Source: Mariniflexile maritimum (GTDB lineage Bacteria; Bacteroidota; Bacteroidia; Flavobacteriales; Flavobacteriaceae). Taken from it: DNA of 64,000 bases. A program made the translations under genes and the position numbers. Below the pieces are notes generated by a model. It worked only from the letters and a program-made list of their open reading frames with translations. It did not search any database and was not told where the DNA came from. This document shows positions 27,489 to 35,630 of the stretch, piece after piece (the stretch's first letter is position 1; each line of letters begins with the position of its first letter). The DNA lies in assembly GCF_009746565.1 (NCBI RefSeq), contig NZ_WRPN01000013.1, positions 34,952-98,951 on the forward strand, given 5' to 3'.

Positions 27489-27574
27489 TTGCGTGAGGGA
27501 TAGAAGTGGAAAGCCCGCAGCGAGGAACGAGCGAGGACTTGTAACGTATAGCCCGACCCTTTAGGGACACGCCA
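27489..27574. repeat. Interspersed repeat, copy B, at the dnd deletion junction
   Basis: It has the same conserved blocks as copy A (20456-20557): TTGCGT.AGGGAT, GTGGAAA.CC, AACGTA.AGCCCGACC, ACGCCA. The variable inner parts differ (GCAGCGAGGAACGAGCGAGG and CCCTTTAGGG). It lies between the HNH gene's stop and the point where dndE sequence resumes. Confidence 0.6.
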
Positions 27575-27617
27575 AAATATTAAAAATTAGTAGAAAAAAA
27601 CTTTTTTTTGCAGACGC

Positions 27618-28931
27618 TCCAATGAAAACATTCCAAAATATGTAAAACTCCATATTGACCACGGATTGGAATTAATGGACAATTTGTTTAGCAACAACAA
27701 CAATTACACGTTTTTCGATTTCTTGATTGAGCATTTGGACAAAGGAATTTCAATGCTTGATACAGTTACGGTAAGCCTAGATGCTGTAAAAAACAATAGC
27801 CAAAATATTGAAAAAACATTTTTTAAAGAACCAATTAAAATCAATGTTGGCAAAAACACTTCAACTCATGAAGATATTTTACTTGGCTTTAACAATACCA
27901 ATGTTTACAATAATTGCCATATTGCAGTTGCCGGTAGTTCGGGAACAGGAAAAACGCAATTTGCTTTAGAGTTGCTCAATCAAATAAGCAGTGCGTCTAA
28001 TCATCATGTGAGTTTTATTTATCTTGATTTTAAAGGTTTAAAAGATGAGGACTTAAAATATTTTCAACCATTTTTTGATAAAACAAAAGCCTCATTTATT
28101 GATGCTCCAAATACGCCATTTCCAGTAAATCCACTCTCATTTATTGATAGCATTAATGAAGTAAACAAACAAATGGGCGTTGACAAATTTGTTGATATTA
28201 TCTGTAAATACTCCAACATTGGTATCAAACAAAGAGGCACATTACGTGATGCAACTTTGGAAGCATTCATGAGTAAAAAACCGGGCGAATACCCAAGTTT
28301 TCCTGAAATAAACGAAAAACTATTGGAAATTGTTGGAGATAAACGGGATACGCTAACGGAAATTATTGACGAGTTAAGTCGTTATAACATTTTTAAGGAA
28401 CCAAAAAGTGGAGCAAATTTTTTAAACCAAAACATCTATTTGTCATTATCGGGCGATTTATCAAATTCCGTTCGCTTTACCTCTTTGTTTCTTATCATCA
28501 ATTACATCTACAACACTTTTATGAATATGGATAGCACACCAACAGAAAACGGTTATAGAGGTATGCGCTATGTATTATTGATTGATGAAGCACACGTGAT
28601 TTTCAAAGAAAAGAAATATCAAGATATATTAGAAAAAATCCTTCGTGAAATTCGTTCAAAAGGCGTTTCCGTAATGATGCTTTCCCAAGGTATTGACGAA
28701 TTTAACCAATCGAATTTTGATTTTTCGAGTATGTGTGAAATGTCATTTCTTTTGGATGTTAAAGATAAAACAAATACAAAAGCCATCAATAAATTTCTTG
28801 GGCTTAGCGACAAGGATGGCCTTAAAGTGGCTAGAAGTCTTGAAAAAATCCAAAAAGGTCAAGCTATTTCCAATATTAAGGAATTTACAAAAGGTGAGTT
28901 GTTTGAGTTGAAACAGTTTTATGCGGGTTGA
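27618..28931 (+). pseudogene. dndE: 5'-truncated dndE-HerA-type ATPase gene
   Basis: The frame is open from 27594. From 27618 it reads NENIPKYVKLHIDHGLELMD, resembling the end of a DndE domain (family ending LHLHRGIGYL), so the first ~90 residues of DndE are missing. There is no ATG before 27675; a TTG at 27666 or that ATG could still start translation. The rest, about 400 aa, is an intact HerA/FtsK-type ATPase: Walker A GSSGTGKT (residues 90-97 from the TTG), Walker B YVLLIDEAHV near 300, and VMMLSQGIDEF as the sensor region. DndE-HerA fusions occur in dnd loci as far as I recall. Whether the ATPase part is expressed and useful alone is unknown. It ends inside an inverted repeat shared with rimO. 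Confidence 0.65.
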
Positions 28932-28955
28932 TGGGTAAAATTACTAACCCATCAA
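28928..28955. terminator. Inverted repeat between convergent dndE-HerA and rimO
   Basis: A perfect 9-bp inverted repeat TTGATGGGT/ACCCATCAA with a 10-base loop spans the stop codons of both convergent genes. It lacks a long T-run but is placed as a bidirectional terminator. Confidence 0.5.
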
Positions 28956-30253
28956 ACCACCTCCCCAAACAAATCAAAATCGGCGGCATCGATAATTTTT
29001 ACGGTGGTAAATTCGCCCGTTTTTAAATAGGTTTTGCTGGCATCTATCAAAACTTCATTATCAACATCTGGTGAATCAAATTCGGTGCGGCCCACAAAAT
29101 AGTTGCCTTCTTTTCTATCGATAACCACTTTAAAGGTCTGCCCTATTTTAGCTTGGTTCAGTTCCCACGAAATTTGCGATTGCAGTTCCATAATGGCGTT
29201 GGCGCGTTGCTGTTTCACTTCTTCCGGCACATCGTCTTCTAAATTATAAGCATGGGTATTTTCCTCGTGCGAATAGGTAAAACAGCCCAAACGTTCAAAA
29301 CGCATGGCTTTAACCCATGATTTCAATAGCTGGAAATCGGCTTCCGTTTCACCGGGGTAGCCCATAATAAGCGTGGTTCTAAGGGTGATATTGGGTACGG
29401 CGGCCCTAAAATCGTTTATCAATTGCGTGGTTTTTTCCTTGGTGGTACCGCGACGCATACTTTTAAGAATGTCATCCGATATATGTTGCAACGGAATATC
29501 CAAATAATTACAGATTTTTGGTTCGCGGTTCATCACTTCCAAAACATCCATAGGAAAGCCCGTTGGGAAGGCGTAATGCAAACGGATCCATTCGATACCT
29601 TCCACCTTCACCAAAGCTTCCAAGAGTTCGGCCAGGTTTCGTTTTTTGTAAATATCGAGACCGTAATAGGTTAAATCCTGGGCAATTAAAATGAGTTCCT
29701 TAACACCTTTGGCGGCCAATTTTTCGGCTTCAATAACCAGCTCGTTTATGGGGGTGCTTTTGTGTTTGCCACGCATGATGGGAATGGCACAAAAACTACA
29801 GGGGCGGTCGCAGCCTTCGGCAATTTTTAAATATGCGTAATTTTTTGGTGTGGTGGTTAAACGCTCGCCAATCAGTTCGTGCTTGTAATCGGCGCCCAAT
29901 GCCTTTAAAAGTGCAGGCAATTCGGTAGTGCCAAAATATTGATCGACATTCGGTATTTCCTTCAATAATTCGGGCTTATAACGTTCACTTAAACAACCGG
30001 TTACGAACACTTTATCAACCTCGCCTTCTTCCTTTTTCTGCATAAATTCCAAAATGGTATTGATGCTTTCTTCCTTGGCGTTATTAATAAATCCGCAGGT
30101 ATTGATCACCACAATATTCCCTTCTTCTTCATGTACAACCGCTTTTCCACTGGCTTTTAATTGCCCCATTAGTATTTCGCTATCGTAAACATTTTTGCTG
30201 CAACCAAGGGTTACTACGTTGATTTTGTTCTTTTTAAGTGATTTCGTTCTCAT
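28952..30253 (-). CDS. rimO: Ribosomal protein S12 methylthiotransferase RimO
   Basis: A 433-aa radical-SAM enzyme that methylthiolates Asp of ribosomal protein S12. The N-terminal UPF0004 domain is VVTLGCSKNVYDSEILMGQL with further cysteines in VVINTCGFI and FVTGCLSERY. The radical SAM triad is GCDRPCSFCAIP (CxxxCxxC). The C-terminal TRAM domain ends DAADFDLFGEVV. These features separate RimO from MiaB. In Bacteroidota it is commonly near ftsY and the rpmB-rpmG block, as here. Convergent with the dnd island. Confidence 0.95.
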   Translation of the reverse strand: MRTKSLKKNKINVVTLGCSKNVYDSEILMGQLKASGKAVVHEEEGNIVVINTCGFINNAKEESINTILEFMQKKEEGEVDKVFVTGCLSERYKPELLKEIPNVDQYFGTTELPALLKALGADYKHELIGERLTTTPKNYAYLKIAEGCDRPCSFCAIPIMRGKHKSTPINELVIEAEKLAAKGVKELILIAQDLTYYGLDIYKKRNLAELLEALVKVEGIEWIRLHYAFPTGFPMDVLEVMNREPKICNYLDIPLQHISDDILKSMRRGTTKEKTTQLINDFRAAVPNITLRTTLIMGYPGETEADFQLLKSWVKAMRFERLGCFTYSHEENTHAYNLEDDVPEEVKQQRANAIMELQSQISWELNQAKIGQTFKVVIDRKEGNYFVGRTEFDSPDVDNEVLIDASKTYLKTGEFTTVKIIDAADFDLFGEVV

Positions 30254-30396
30254 TCCAAAATTTAAGTGTGCAAAGATACAGAATGATTAACGATTTTTGA
30301 TTAATGATTGTTGATTTATCAATTATTGCTTCAGTATAATTTAAGTTTTTAACTTTTGTAAATTCAACTTTTTTATTTTATTAATTAAACCTTTTC

Positions 30397-30404
30397 TATA
30401 TTTG
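30397..30404 (+). promoter_or_regulatory. -7 box TATATTTG of the serine hydrolase gene
   Basis: An exact TAnnTTTG match. Transcription from about 30411 would exclude the in-frame upstream start at 30402 and supports the ATG at 30432. Confidence 0.55.
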
Positions 30405-30431
30405 AAAGTCCTACTCTTAAAAACCTACTTT

Positions 30432-31502
30432 ATGAAACCTACCATTCTTTTTCTATTTATGGCAGCCCTGTTATTGCTTGGTTGCTCGAAAGACGAACCT
30501 GTTGAACAGGATGCGCTTTACTTTCCTCCCATAAATTCAAATATATGGGAAACGAAATCGCTAGCCGAATTGGGCTGGAATACCAATGCAGAACAACCTT
30601 TGTATGCTTTTTTAGAGGCAAATGCTACCGATGCGTTTATTATTTTAAAAAATGGCAGAATGGTTGTTGAAAAATATTTTGGAACATATAATGAGTCGAA
30701 GGTACATACATGGAATTCGGCAGCCAAAACCTTAACAGCATTTACCGTTGGTATTGCCCAAGAGGAAGGCCTATTGAACATCAACAACCCATCATCAAAT
30801 TATTTGGGCGAAGGTTGGTCGTCATTAACCCCACAACAAGAAGCCAAAATTACGGTTTGGAACCATTTAACCATGACAACTGGACTGGATTATAACGTAC
30901 CCCAAAATTTTTGTACGGATAAAACATGTTTAATCTATAAAAATGAACCAAGTACTTATTGGTATTACCACCAAGCCGCTTATACGCTACTAGACAACAT
31001 AGTTACTGGAGCTGTTAAACAAGACTTTAAAGATTATTTTAACACAAAAATTAGGGATAAAATTGGGATGACAGGAACTTGGGTTAAAACCGGTTACTTA
31101 AATCTGTATTTTAGCAATGCCAGAAGTATGGCCCGTTTTGGATTGTTAAACTTGAATAAAGGCGTTTGGGATAAAACAACAGTACTTGCCGATAAAAATT
31201 ATTTTAACGCTATGACCACAACCTCCCAGGATTTAAACAAATCTTATGGGTATTTGTATTGGTTGAATGGAAAAAGCAACTATAAAATACCGGGGTCGGA
31301 AACCTTATATTCTGGCAAACTAATTCCAAATGCGCCTGATGACTTGATTGCCGGACTCGGAGCGTTTGACCAAAAACTGTACATAGTACCTAGCAAAGGG
31401 TTGGTAATAGTGCGCATGGGCGACAGTGGCGATGAAGATGAACTAGGCCCAACCGAATTTGATAATAATCTATGGAAAAAGATTAACGACTTGATAGATT
31501 AA
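30432..31502 (+). CDS. Beta-lactamase-family serine hydrolase lipoprotein
   Basis: A 356-aa protein with a lipoprotein signal (MKPTILFLFMAALLLLGCSK; Cys after LLLG). The beta-lactamase/penicillin-binding fold is shown by TWNSAAKTLTAF, where SAAK is the SxxK nucleophile motif, then HLTMTTGLDYNV and YYHQAAYTLLDNIV, where the second catalytic Tyr may lie. It probably hydrolyses an ester or amide in the periplasm or at the surface; substrate unknown. The start was moved 30 bp downstream from the longest frame because of the signal peptide and the -7 box at 30397. Convergent with ftsY. Confidence 0.82.
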   Translation: MKPTILFLFMAALLLLGCSKDEPVEQDALYFPPINSNIWETKSLAELGWNTNAEQPLYAFLEANATDAFIILKNGRMVVEKYFGTYNESKVHTWNSAAKTLTAFTVGIAQEEGLLNINNPSSNYLGEGWSSLTPQQEAKITVWNHLTMTTGLDYNVPQNFCTDKTCLIYKNEPSTYWYYHQAAYTLLDNIVTGAVKQDFKDYFNTKIRDKIGMTGTWVKTGYLNLYFSNARSMARFGLLNLNKGVWDKTTVLADKNYFNAMTTTSQDLNKSYGYLYWLNGKSNYKIPGSETLYSGKLIPNAPDDLIAGLGAFDQKLYIVPSKGLVIVRMGDSGDEDELGPTEFDNNLWKKINDLID

Positions 31503-31522
31503 GGAAAACTTAGGCAGGAATG

Positions 31523-32476
31523 TTACTTAAAAAACGAATCGACAAACTCAAATTTGTTAAACACCTGCAAATCTTCAATGCCTTCGCCAACACCAATATA
31601 TTTTACGGGAATTTTAAATTGGTCGGAAATACCAATGACCACGCCCCCTTTGGCGGTGCCATCCAGTTTGGTAACTGCCAAAGCGCTTACCTCGGTGGCT
31701 GCGGTAAACTGTTTGGCTTGTTCAAAGGCGTTTTGACCCGTCGAGCCATCTAAAACCAAAAGCACATCGTTGGGTGTGTCATCAACCACTTTTTGCATCA
31801 CGCGTTTTACCTTGGTAAGCTCGTTCATTAAATTCACTTTATTGTGCAAACGACCAGCGGTATCGATAATAACCACATCGGCATTTTGTGTTACGGCACT
31901 CTTTAGGGTATCGAACGCCACAGAGGCCGGATCGCTGCCCATAGATTGTTTTACAAGCGGCACGCCAACCCGATCTGCCCATACTTGAAGTTGGTCGATA
32001 GCGGCGGCCCTAAACGTATCGGCAGCCCCTAATACCACATGGTACCCTTGCTTTTTAAATTGATATGCCAACTTTCCAATGGTGGTGGTTTTTCCAACGC
32101 CGTTAACGCCAACCACCATGATAACATAAGGTTTTATATTCTCTGGAATGGTAAATTCGGAATCGTTACCCGAATTGGTCTCACTTAACAAGCCTGCTAT
32201 TTCTTCACGAAGGATGGTGTTAAGTTCATCGGTACCTAAATATTTATCTTTGGAAACACGGGCTTCAATACGCTCAATAATCTTTAGGGTGGTGTTCACG
32301 CCCACATCGCTGGACACCAAAATTTCCTCAAGGCTATCTAAAACGGCATCATCGACTTTCGATTTTCCGGCAACGGCTTTACTTAATTTTCCAAAAAATG
32401 TGGTTTTAGATTTTTCTAAGCCTTTATCTAAGGTTTCCTTTTTTTCGGATGAAAATATTTTTTTGAAAAAACTCAT
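31523..32476 (-). CDS. ftsY: Signal recognition particle receptor FtsY
   Basis: A 317-aa SRP GTPase that docks ribosome-SRP complexes at the membrane. The NG domain is complete: GVNGVGKTTTIGKLA (G1), DTFRAAAIDQLQVW, VIIDTAGRLHNKVNLM (G3), VTKLDGTAKGGVVIG (G4/G5 region). The acidic A-domain of E. coli FtsY is reduced to about 20 residues, as normal in Bacteroidota. It follows DUF4295, L33 and L28 in the conserved order, but a terminator hairpin and a separate -7 box lie in between. Confidence 0.96.
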   Translation of the reverse strand: MSFFKKIFSSEKKETLDKGLEKSKTTFFGKLSKAVAGKSKVDDAVLDSLEEILVSSDVGVNTTLKIIERIEARVSKDKYLGTDELNTILREEIAGLLSETNSGNDSEFTIPENIKPYVIMVVGVNGVGKTTTIGKLAYQFKKQGYHVVLGAADTFRAAAIDQLQVWADRVGVPLVKQSMGSDPASVAFDTLKSAVTQNADVVIIDTAGRLHNKVNLMNELTKVKRVMQKVVDDTPNDVLLVLDGSTGQNAFEQAKQFTAATEVSALAVTKLDGTAKGGVVIGISDQFKIPVKYIGVGEGIEDLQVFNKFEFVDSFFK

Positions 32477-32479
32477 TGG

Positions 32480-32538
32480 GTTGTATGTTGTAGAGTTGTA
32501 TGTTGTTAAGTTGTTAAGTTGTATGTTGTTAAGTTGAA
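32480..32538. repeat. Short direct repeats upstream of ftsY
   Basis: On the + strand the segment carries TTGTATGTTGTagAG, TTGTATGTTGTTAAG, TTGTTAAG, TTGTATGTTGTTAAG and TTGAATTTT in series. These units fall in the likely 5' leader of ftsY. Related TTGTTAAG units occur at 35552-35585. Confidence 0.7.
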
Positions 32539-32581
32539 TTTTGCTAAACCACTTTACAACAAACGCCTAAACTAATTAAAA

Positions 32582-32589
32582 CAAATATA
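32582..32589 (-). promoter_or_regulatory. -7 box TATATTTG for ftsY
   Basis: An exact TAnnTTTG match on the - strand, downstream of the DUF4295 terminator and 105 bp before the ftsY ATG. The leader would contain the 15-bp direct repeats. No TTG at the ideal -33 distance. Confidence 0.5.
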
Positions 32590-32596
32590 AACATAA

Positions 32597-32627
32597 AAAA
32601 GCTGCTTCCCATAAAGAAAGCAGCTTT
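32597..32627 (-). terminator. Terminator after DUF4295
   Basis: On the - strand, AAAGCTGCTT pairs with AAGCAGCTTT and is followed by a T-run. Confidence 0.75.
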
Positions 32628-32649
32628 GTATATTTTTAATGAATGGGTA

Positions 32650-32802
32650 TTACTTTTTGTTGAAAAATTCGTCTGCTAATTCAGGAACCATGATAGACTC
32701 CACAAACATATAAGCACCAGTTTTTGGTGACTTTACCATTTTAATCGCTTTAGTTAATCTTTTTGAAGATGTTTGTAACGATGCTACTGTTTTCTTTGCC
32801 AT
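32650..32802 (-). CDS. DUF4295 family small protein
   Basis: A 50-aa basic protein beginning MAKKTVASLQTSSKRLTKAI and ending ELADEFFNKK. This matches DUF4295, a short family almost always encoded between rpmG and ftsY in Bacteroidota. Its place, 6 bp after the L33 gene, suggests a role linked to ribosomes, but no function is known. It is shorter than most gene-calling cut-offs. A terminator hairpin follows. Confidence 0.9.
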   Translation of the reverse strand: MAKKTVASLQTSSKRLTKAIKMVKSPKTGAYMFVESIMVPELADEFFNKK

Positions 32803-32808
32803 GACCTA

Positions 32809-32991
32809 TTATTTTATCTCTTTATGAACTGTCATACGTTTAAGGATGGGATTGAATTTTTTAATCTCCATTCTATCAGGCGTATTTTTTTTGTTTTTCT
32901 TAGTAACGTAACGTGAAGTTCCTGGCATGCCAGACTCCTTGTGCTCGGTGCACTCTAAAATTACTTGTATTCTATTACCTTTCTTTGCCAT
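32809..32991 (-). CDS. rpmG: 50S ribosomal protein L33
   Basis: A 60-aa large-subunit protein: [20 protein letters not shown], then [20 protein letters not shown] and a Lys-rich end. It is the zinc-free (C-minus) form, since the Cys pairs of zinc-binding L33 are absent and only one Cys is present. It lies between rpmB and DUF4295 as is conserved in Bacteroidota. Confidence 0.97.
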   Translation of the reverse strand: MAKKGNRIQVILECTEHKESGMPGTSRYVTKKNKKNTPDRMEIKKFNPILKRMTVHKEIK

Positions 32992-33016
32992 TTCTTTTAC
33001 GTGTTAAATACAGCTA

Positions 33017-33253
33017 TTATTTTAAAAATCCTTTAGATTTCGCATCCTTAATTGCTGCGGTAATACCTATTTTGTTGATAGTTTTTAAAGCAGAAGTAGA
33101 AACTTTTAAAGTTATCCAGCTGTCTTCTTCTGGAATGTAAAAACGTTTCTTTACTAAGTTCGCGTTAAATTTGCGTTTAGTTTTATTCATTGCATGAGAC
33201 ACGTTGTTTCCAACCATGGCCTTCTTACCTGTAAGTTCACAAACTCTTGACAT
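33017..33253 (-). CDS. rpmB: 50S ribosomal protein L28
   Basis: A 78-aa large-subunit protein: MSRVCELTGKKAMVGNNVSH, then KTKRKFNANLVKKRFYIPEE and KVSTSALKTINKIG. It is the first gene of the rpmB-rpmG-DUF4295 transcript. Length and sequence are standard. Confidence 0.97.
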   Translation of the reverse strand: MSRVCELTGKKAMVGNNVSHAMNKTKRKFNANLVKKRFYIPEEDSWITLKVSTSALKTINKIGITAAIKDAKSKGFLK

Positions 33254-33295
33254 TATTTATAACTTTAAATTTCTTTGTTGCTTAAAATCGAGGTG

Positions 33296-33325
33296 CAAAT
33301 ATACAAATTCTTTGTATTACAGCAA
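33296..33325 (-). promoter_or_regulatory. Consensus Bacteroidota promoter of rpmB
   Basis: Read on the - strand: TTG, a 19-bp spacer and TATATTTG, an exact fit to TTG-N19-TAnnTTTG. The ATG is 42 bp downstream of the box. Confidence 0.75.
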
Positions 33326-33336
33326 CCTAAAATATA

Positions 33337-34587
33337 TCAATTTTTAAAAATTTCTTTTAGCAGCATTTCCAAAGCTTTGTTTACGGCTTTGTTTATTACT
33401 TTTTCACGATAGTTTCCTAGCATGAATTTCTCGGAATACACCTTGTTTTTTGTGGCGATGGCTATGATAACCGTTCCTACCTCGGCCTGTGAATCGCCTT
33501 TTGTAGGGCCCGCATTACCTGTGGTAGCTATGGCATAATCGGACTCAAAAATGCGCATGGCATTGGTGGCCATTGCCTCGGCAACTTGCGGACTTACCAC
33601 CGAGAAAGCTTCAATAGTGCTTTTGGAAACACCCAAAATATTGATTTTCGACGCGGTCGCATAGGTTATTACGCCCCCCTTAAAATAGGCCGACGCACCG
33701 GGATGCACCGTAAACTGTTCGGCCACCATACCGCCTGTACAGCTTTCGGCAATGGCCAAAGTTTTGCCCAATTTGGTTAATTGATTGGCTATGACGATTT
33801 CAACGGAGCCATCTTCTTCCTCAAATCCTGCAAATTCATCTTTTATCAAGGGTAACACCTTGTTGATTTCCATTTGAACGCTTGTATTAACGGCTTTTAC
33901 ATCAAAGCCTTTGGCGGTTAAACGCAGGCGCATTTTGCCTAAACTGGGCAAATAGGCCAGTTTGATGTGTGTGGGCAAGGCATCTTCCCAAGCCTCAATT
34001 CGGTTGGCCAATGCGCTCTCGCCAATACCGTACACCAACAAGGTTTTATGCAAAATATAAGGGCGGTTGTATGTTTCCTTTAGTTTTGGGACGACCTGGT
34101 TTTCAACCAAAGCGGCCATTTCAAAAGGCACCCCCGGAAGCGAGATAAACACTTTATTTTGTTTTTCCAGCCACATACCAGGAGCCGTACCCAATACATT
34201 CATCAATACCTTAGCTTTTGAAGGTACGAGCGCTTGGTCTTTGTTTACCTGAAGCAGCAAACCGCTTCTGTTGTGCTGCCACAGTTGTTCTATGTTTTTT
34301 AATACCGAATCGTCTATAACCAAAGTATCGTTAAAGTATTCGGCAATGGTTTTTTTGGTGATGTCGTCTTTGGTAGGCCCTAAACCACCCGTAAGAATTA
34401 CAATATCAACACGACTTTCAGCATCTTTTAAAGCTTTGATTATATGCGCTTTATCGTCTTGAACCGAGGTAATTTGATAAACGGAAATACCTATTTTATT
34501 AAGCTGTTTAGCTATAAATGCGGAATTTGTGTCGATTACCTGCCCAATAAGAAGCTCGTCGCCAATGGTGATAATTTCTGCAAGCAT
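33337..34587 (-). CDS. cinA: CinA family protein (competence/damage-inducible, NMN amidohydrolase-type)
   Basis: A 416-aa two-domain protein. The N-terminal MoCF/MoeA-like domain has ITIGDELLIGQVIDTNSAFI and TGGLGPTKDDITKK. The C-terminal CinA domain, which in characterised members deamidates NMN, has AIAESCTGGMVAEQFT, GVITYATASKI and ATTGNAGPTKGDSQAEVGTV. The length is standard. Its stop abuts rpmB's promoter, and its ATG overlaps the stop region of the Hpt gene upstream by 1 bp, so both are probably co-transcribed. Confidence 0.93.
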   Translation of the reverse strand: MLAEIITIGDELLIGQVIDTNSAFIAKQLNKIGISVYQITSVQDDKAHIIKALKDAESRVDIVILTGGLGPTKDDITKKTIAEYFNDTLVIDDSVLKNIEQLWQHNRSGLLLQVNKDQALVPSKAKVLMNVLGTAPGMWLEKQNKVFISLPGVPFEMAALVENQVVPKLKETYNRPYILHKTLLVYGIGESALANRIEAWEDALPTHIKLAYLPSLGKMRLRLTAKGFDVKAVNTSVQMEINKVLPLIKDEFAGFEEEDGSVEIVIANQLTKLGKTLAIAESCTGGMVAEQFTVHPGASAYFKGGVITYATASKINILGVSKSTIEAFSVVSPQVAEAMATNAMRIFESDYAIATTGNAGPTKGDSQAEVGTVIIAIATKNKVYSEKFMLGNYREKVINKAVNKALEMLLKEIFKN

Positions 34588-34928
34588 TACAAATTGAAGT
34601 CTGATTTTATTTCGGCCACGGCATGATCGACAGCAGATATAACGATGGCAAGTTGCGCGCTAATGTCCATATCGCGTTTTTCAAATTTGCCCCAATCCTG
34701 TACCTCAATTAATACGTTAAGCACGCCCAACTCAAACAAATCGATGGTTGGTTTCATTTTGTGTGCCGCTTGGTAGGCGTTGTAATAGTCTTTTTCGGCC
34801 ACTGCTTTTTTAAGGCGTTCGGCATCTTCGGGCACTTCTTCTAAAAAAGCCTCGGCCAATGTGGTAATAAAATCCTCGTCGCCATCGGCCAATTCGCGCA
34901 CCCTGAATAATTTGTAATGTTGTTCCAT
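34587..34928 (-). CDS. Hpt (histidine phosphotransfer) domain protein
   Basis: A 113-aa helical protein. DEDFITTLAEAFLEEVPEDAERL is the helix before the phosphorylation site, and AAHKMKPTIDLFELG carries the candidate phospho-accepting His near residue 57. Such single-domain Hpt proteins relay phosphate between a hybrid kinase and a response regulator. No kinase or regulator gene lies near. It overlaps cinA's start by 1 bp. Confidence 0.85.
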   Translation of the reverse strand: MEQHYKLFRVRELADGDEDFITTLAEAFLEEVPEDAERLKKAVAEKDYYNAYQAAHKMKPTIDLFELGVLNVLIEVQDWGKFEKRDMDISAQLAIVISAVDHAVAEIKSDFNL

Positions 34929-35540
34929 TTATTTGACTGTTATTGAAAATAGTTCGTTATTTTCTATAAACCCTTTAAGTTTATCATTTGCAACCACTTT
35001 GCCTACACCTGCCGGCGTGCCCGTAAAGATAATATCTCCAATCTTTAAAGTAAAATATTTTGAGATATATTCTATTAATTCGTCAATTTTCCAAAGCATG
35101 TGACTTGTATTTCCCGATTGTACAACAGTTTCATTCTTTTTTAAGGAAAACACAATGGCGTTCACATCTTTAAAGTTTGAAACCGGCAGCCAATTGCCAA
35201 CCACAGCGGCGCCATCAAAGGCTTTGGCTTTTTCCCAAGGCAGGCCTTTTGCTTTTAAGCGGTCTTGTAGATCGCGGGCGGTAAAATCGATTCCCAACCC
35301 AATTTCATCATAATATTTATGGGCGAATTTTTTATCGATATGCTTTCCTATTTTGTTTATCTTCACCAAAACCTCAACTTCATAATGCACATCATCAGAA
35401 AAATCGGGAATGAAAAATGGTTGTTTTTTAAGCAGAATAGACGTGTCCGGTTTTAAAAAAATAACCGGATCGGTGGGTTTTTCATTTTCTAGCTCCTTAA
35501 TGTGCTCTGTATAATTACGACCGATGCAGATGATTTTCAT
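34929..35540 (-). CDS. Fumarylacetoacetate hydrolase family protein
   Basis: A 203-aa protein starting MKIICIGRNYTEHIKELENE. The FAH fold is shown by PVIFLKPDTS, HYEVEVLVKI (metal ligands Glu-x-Glu), GIDFTARDLQ, and TLKIGDIIFTGTPAGVGKVV. Family members hydrolyse or decarboxylate 2-oxo acids such as acylpyruvates and oxaloacetate. The start was chosen at the ATG before IICIGRNY rather than 27 codons upstream, where the sequence is repeat-derived. The stop is adjacent to the Hpt gene's ATG. Confidence 0.88.
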   Translation of the reverse strand: MKIICIGRNYTEHIKELENEKPTDPVIFLKPDTSILLKKQPFFIPDFSDDVHYEVEVLVKINKIGKHIDKKFAHKYYDEIGLGIDFTARDLQDRLKAKGLPWEKAKAFDGAAVVGNWLPVSNFKDVNAIVFSLKKNETVVQSGNTSHMLWKIDELIEYISKYFTLKIGDIIFTGTPAGVGKVVANDKLKGFIENNELFSITVK

Positions 35541-35551
35541 GGGTGGAGTTG

Positions 35552-35628
35552 TTTGTTGTGGAGTTGTTAAGTTGTTAAGTTGTGGACAAATACAACGACT
35601 CCACAACTTAACAACCAACAACTTAACT
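35552..35628. repeat. Inverted TTGTTAAG repeat between the exonuclease and FAH genes
   Basis: GTTGTGGAGTTGTTAAGTTG with further TTAAGTTGTGG lies opposite CCACAACTTAACAACC and AACAACTTAAC, so the region can fold into a hairpin. The units match those upstream of ftsY (32480-32538). Confidence 0.65.
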
Positions 35629-35630
35629 TT

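Noticed and set aside
25198..28931. Transposon or prophage as the carrier of the dnd island
   Set aside because: No transposase, integrase, terminal inverted repeats or tRNA att site was found at its borders.
32480..32538. Short direct repeats that could be a CRISPR array
   Set aside because: The units are 15 bp or less, nearly adjacent, without unique spacers of constant length, and no cas gene is present.
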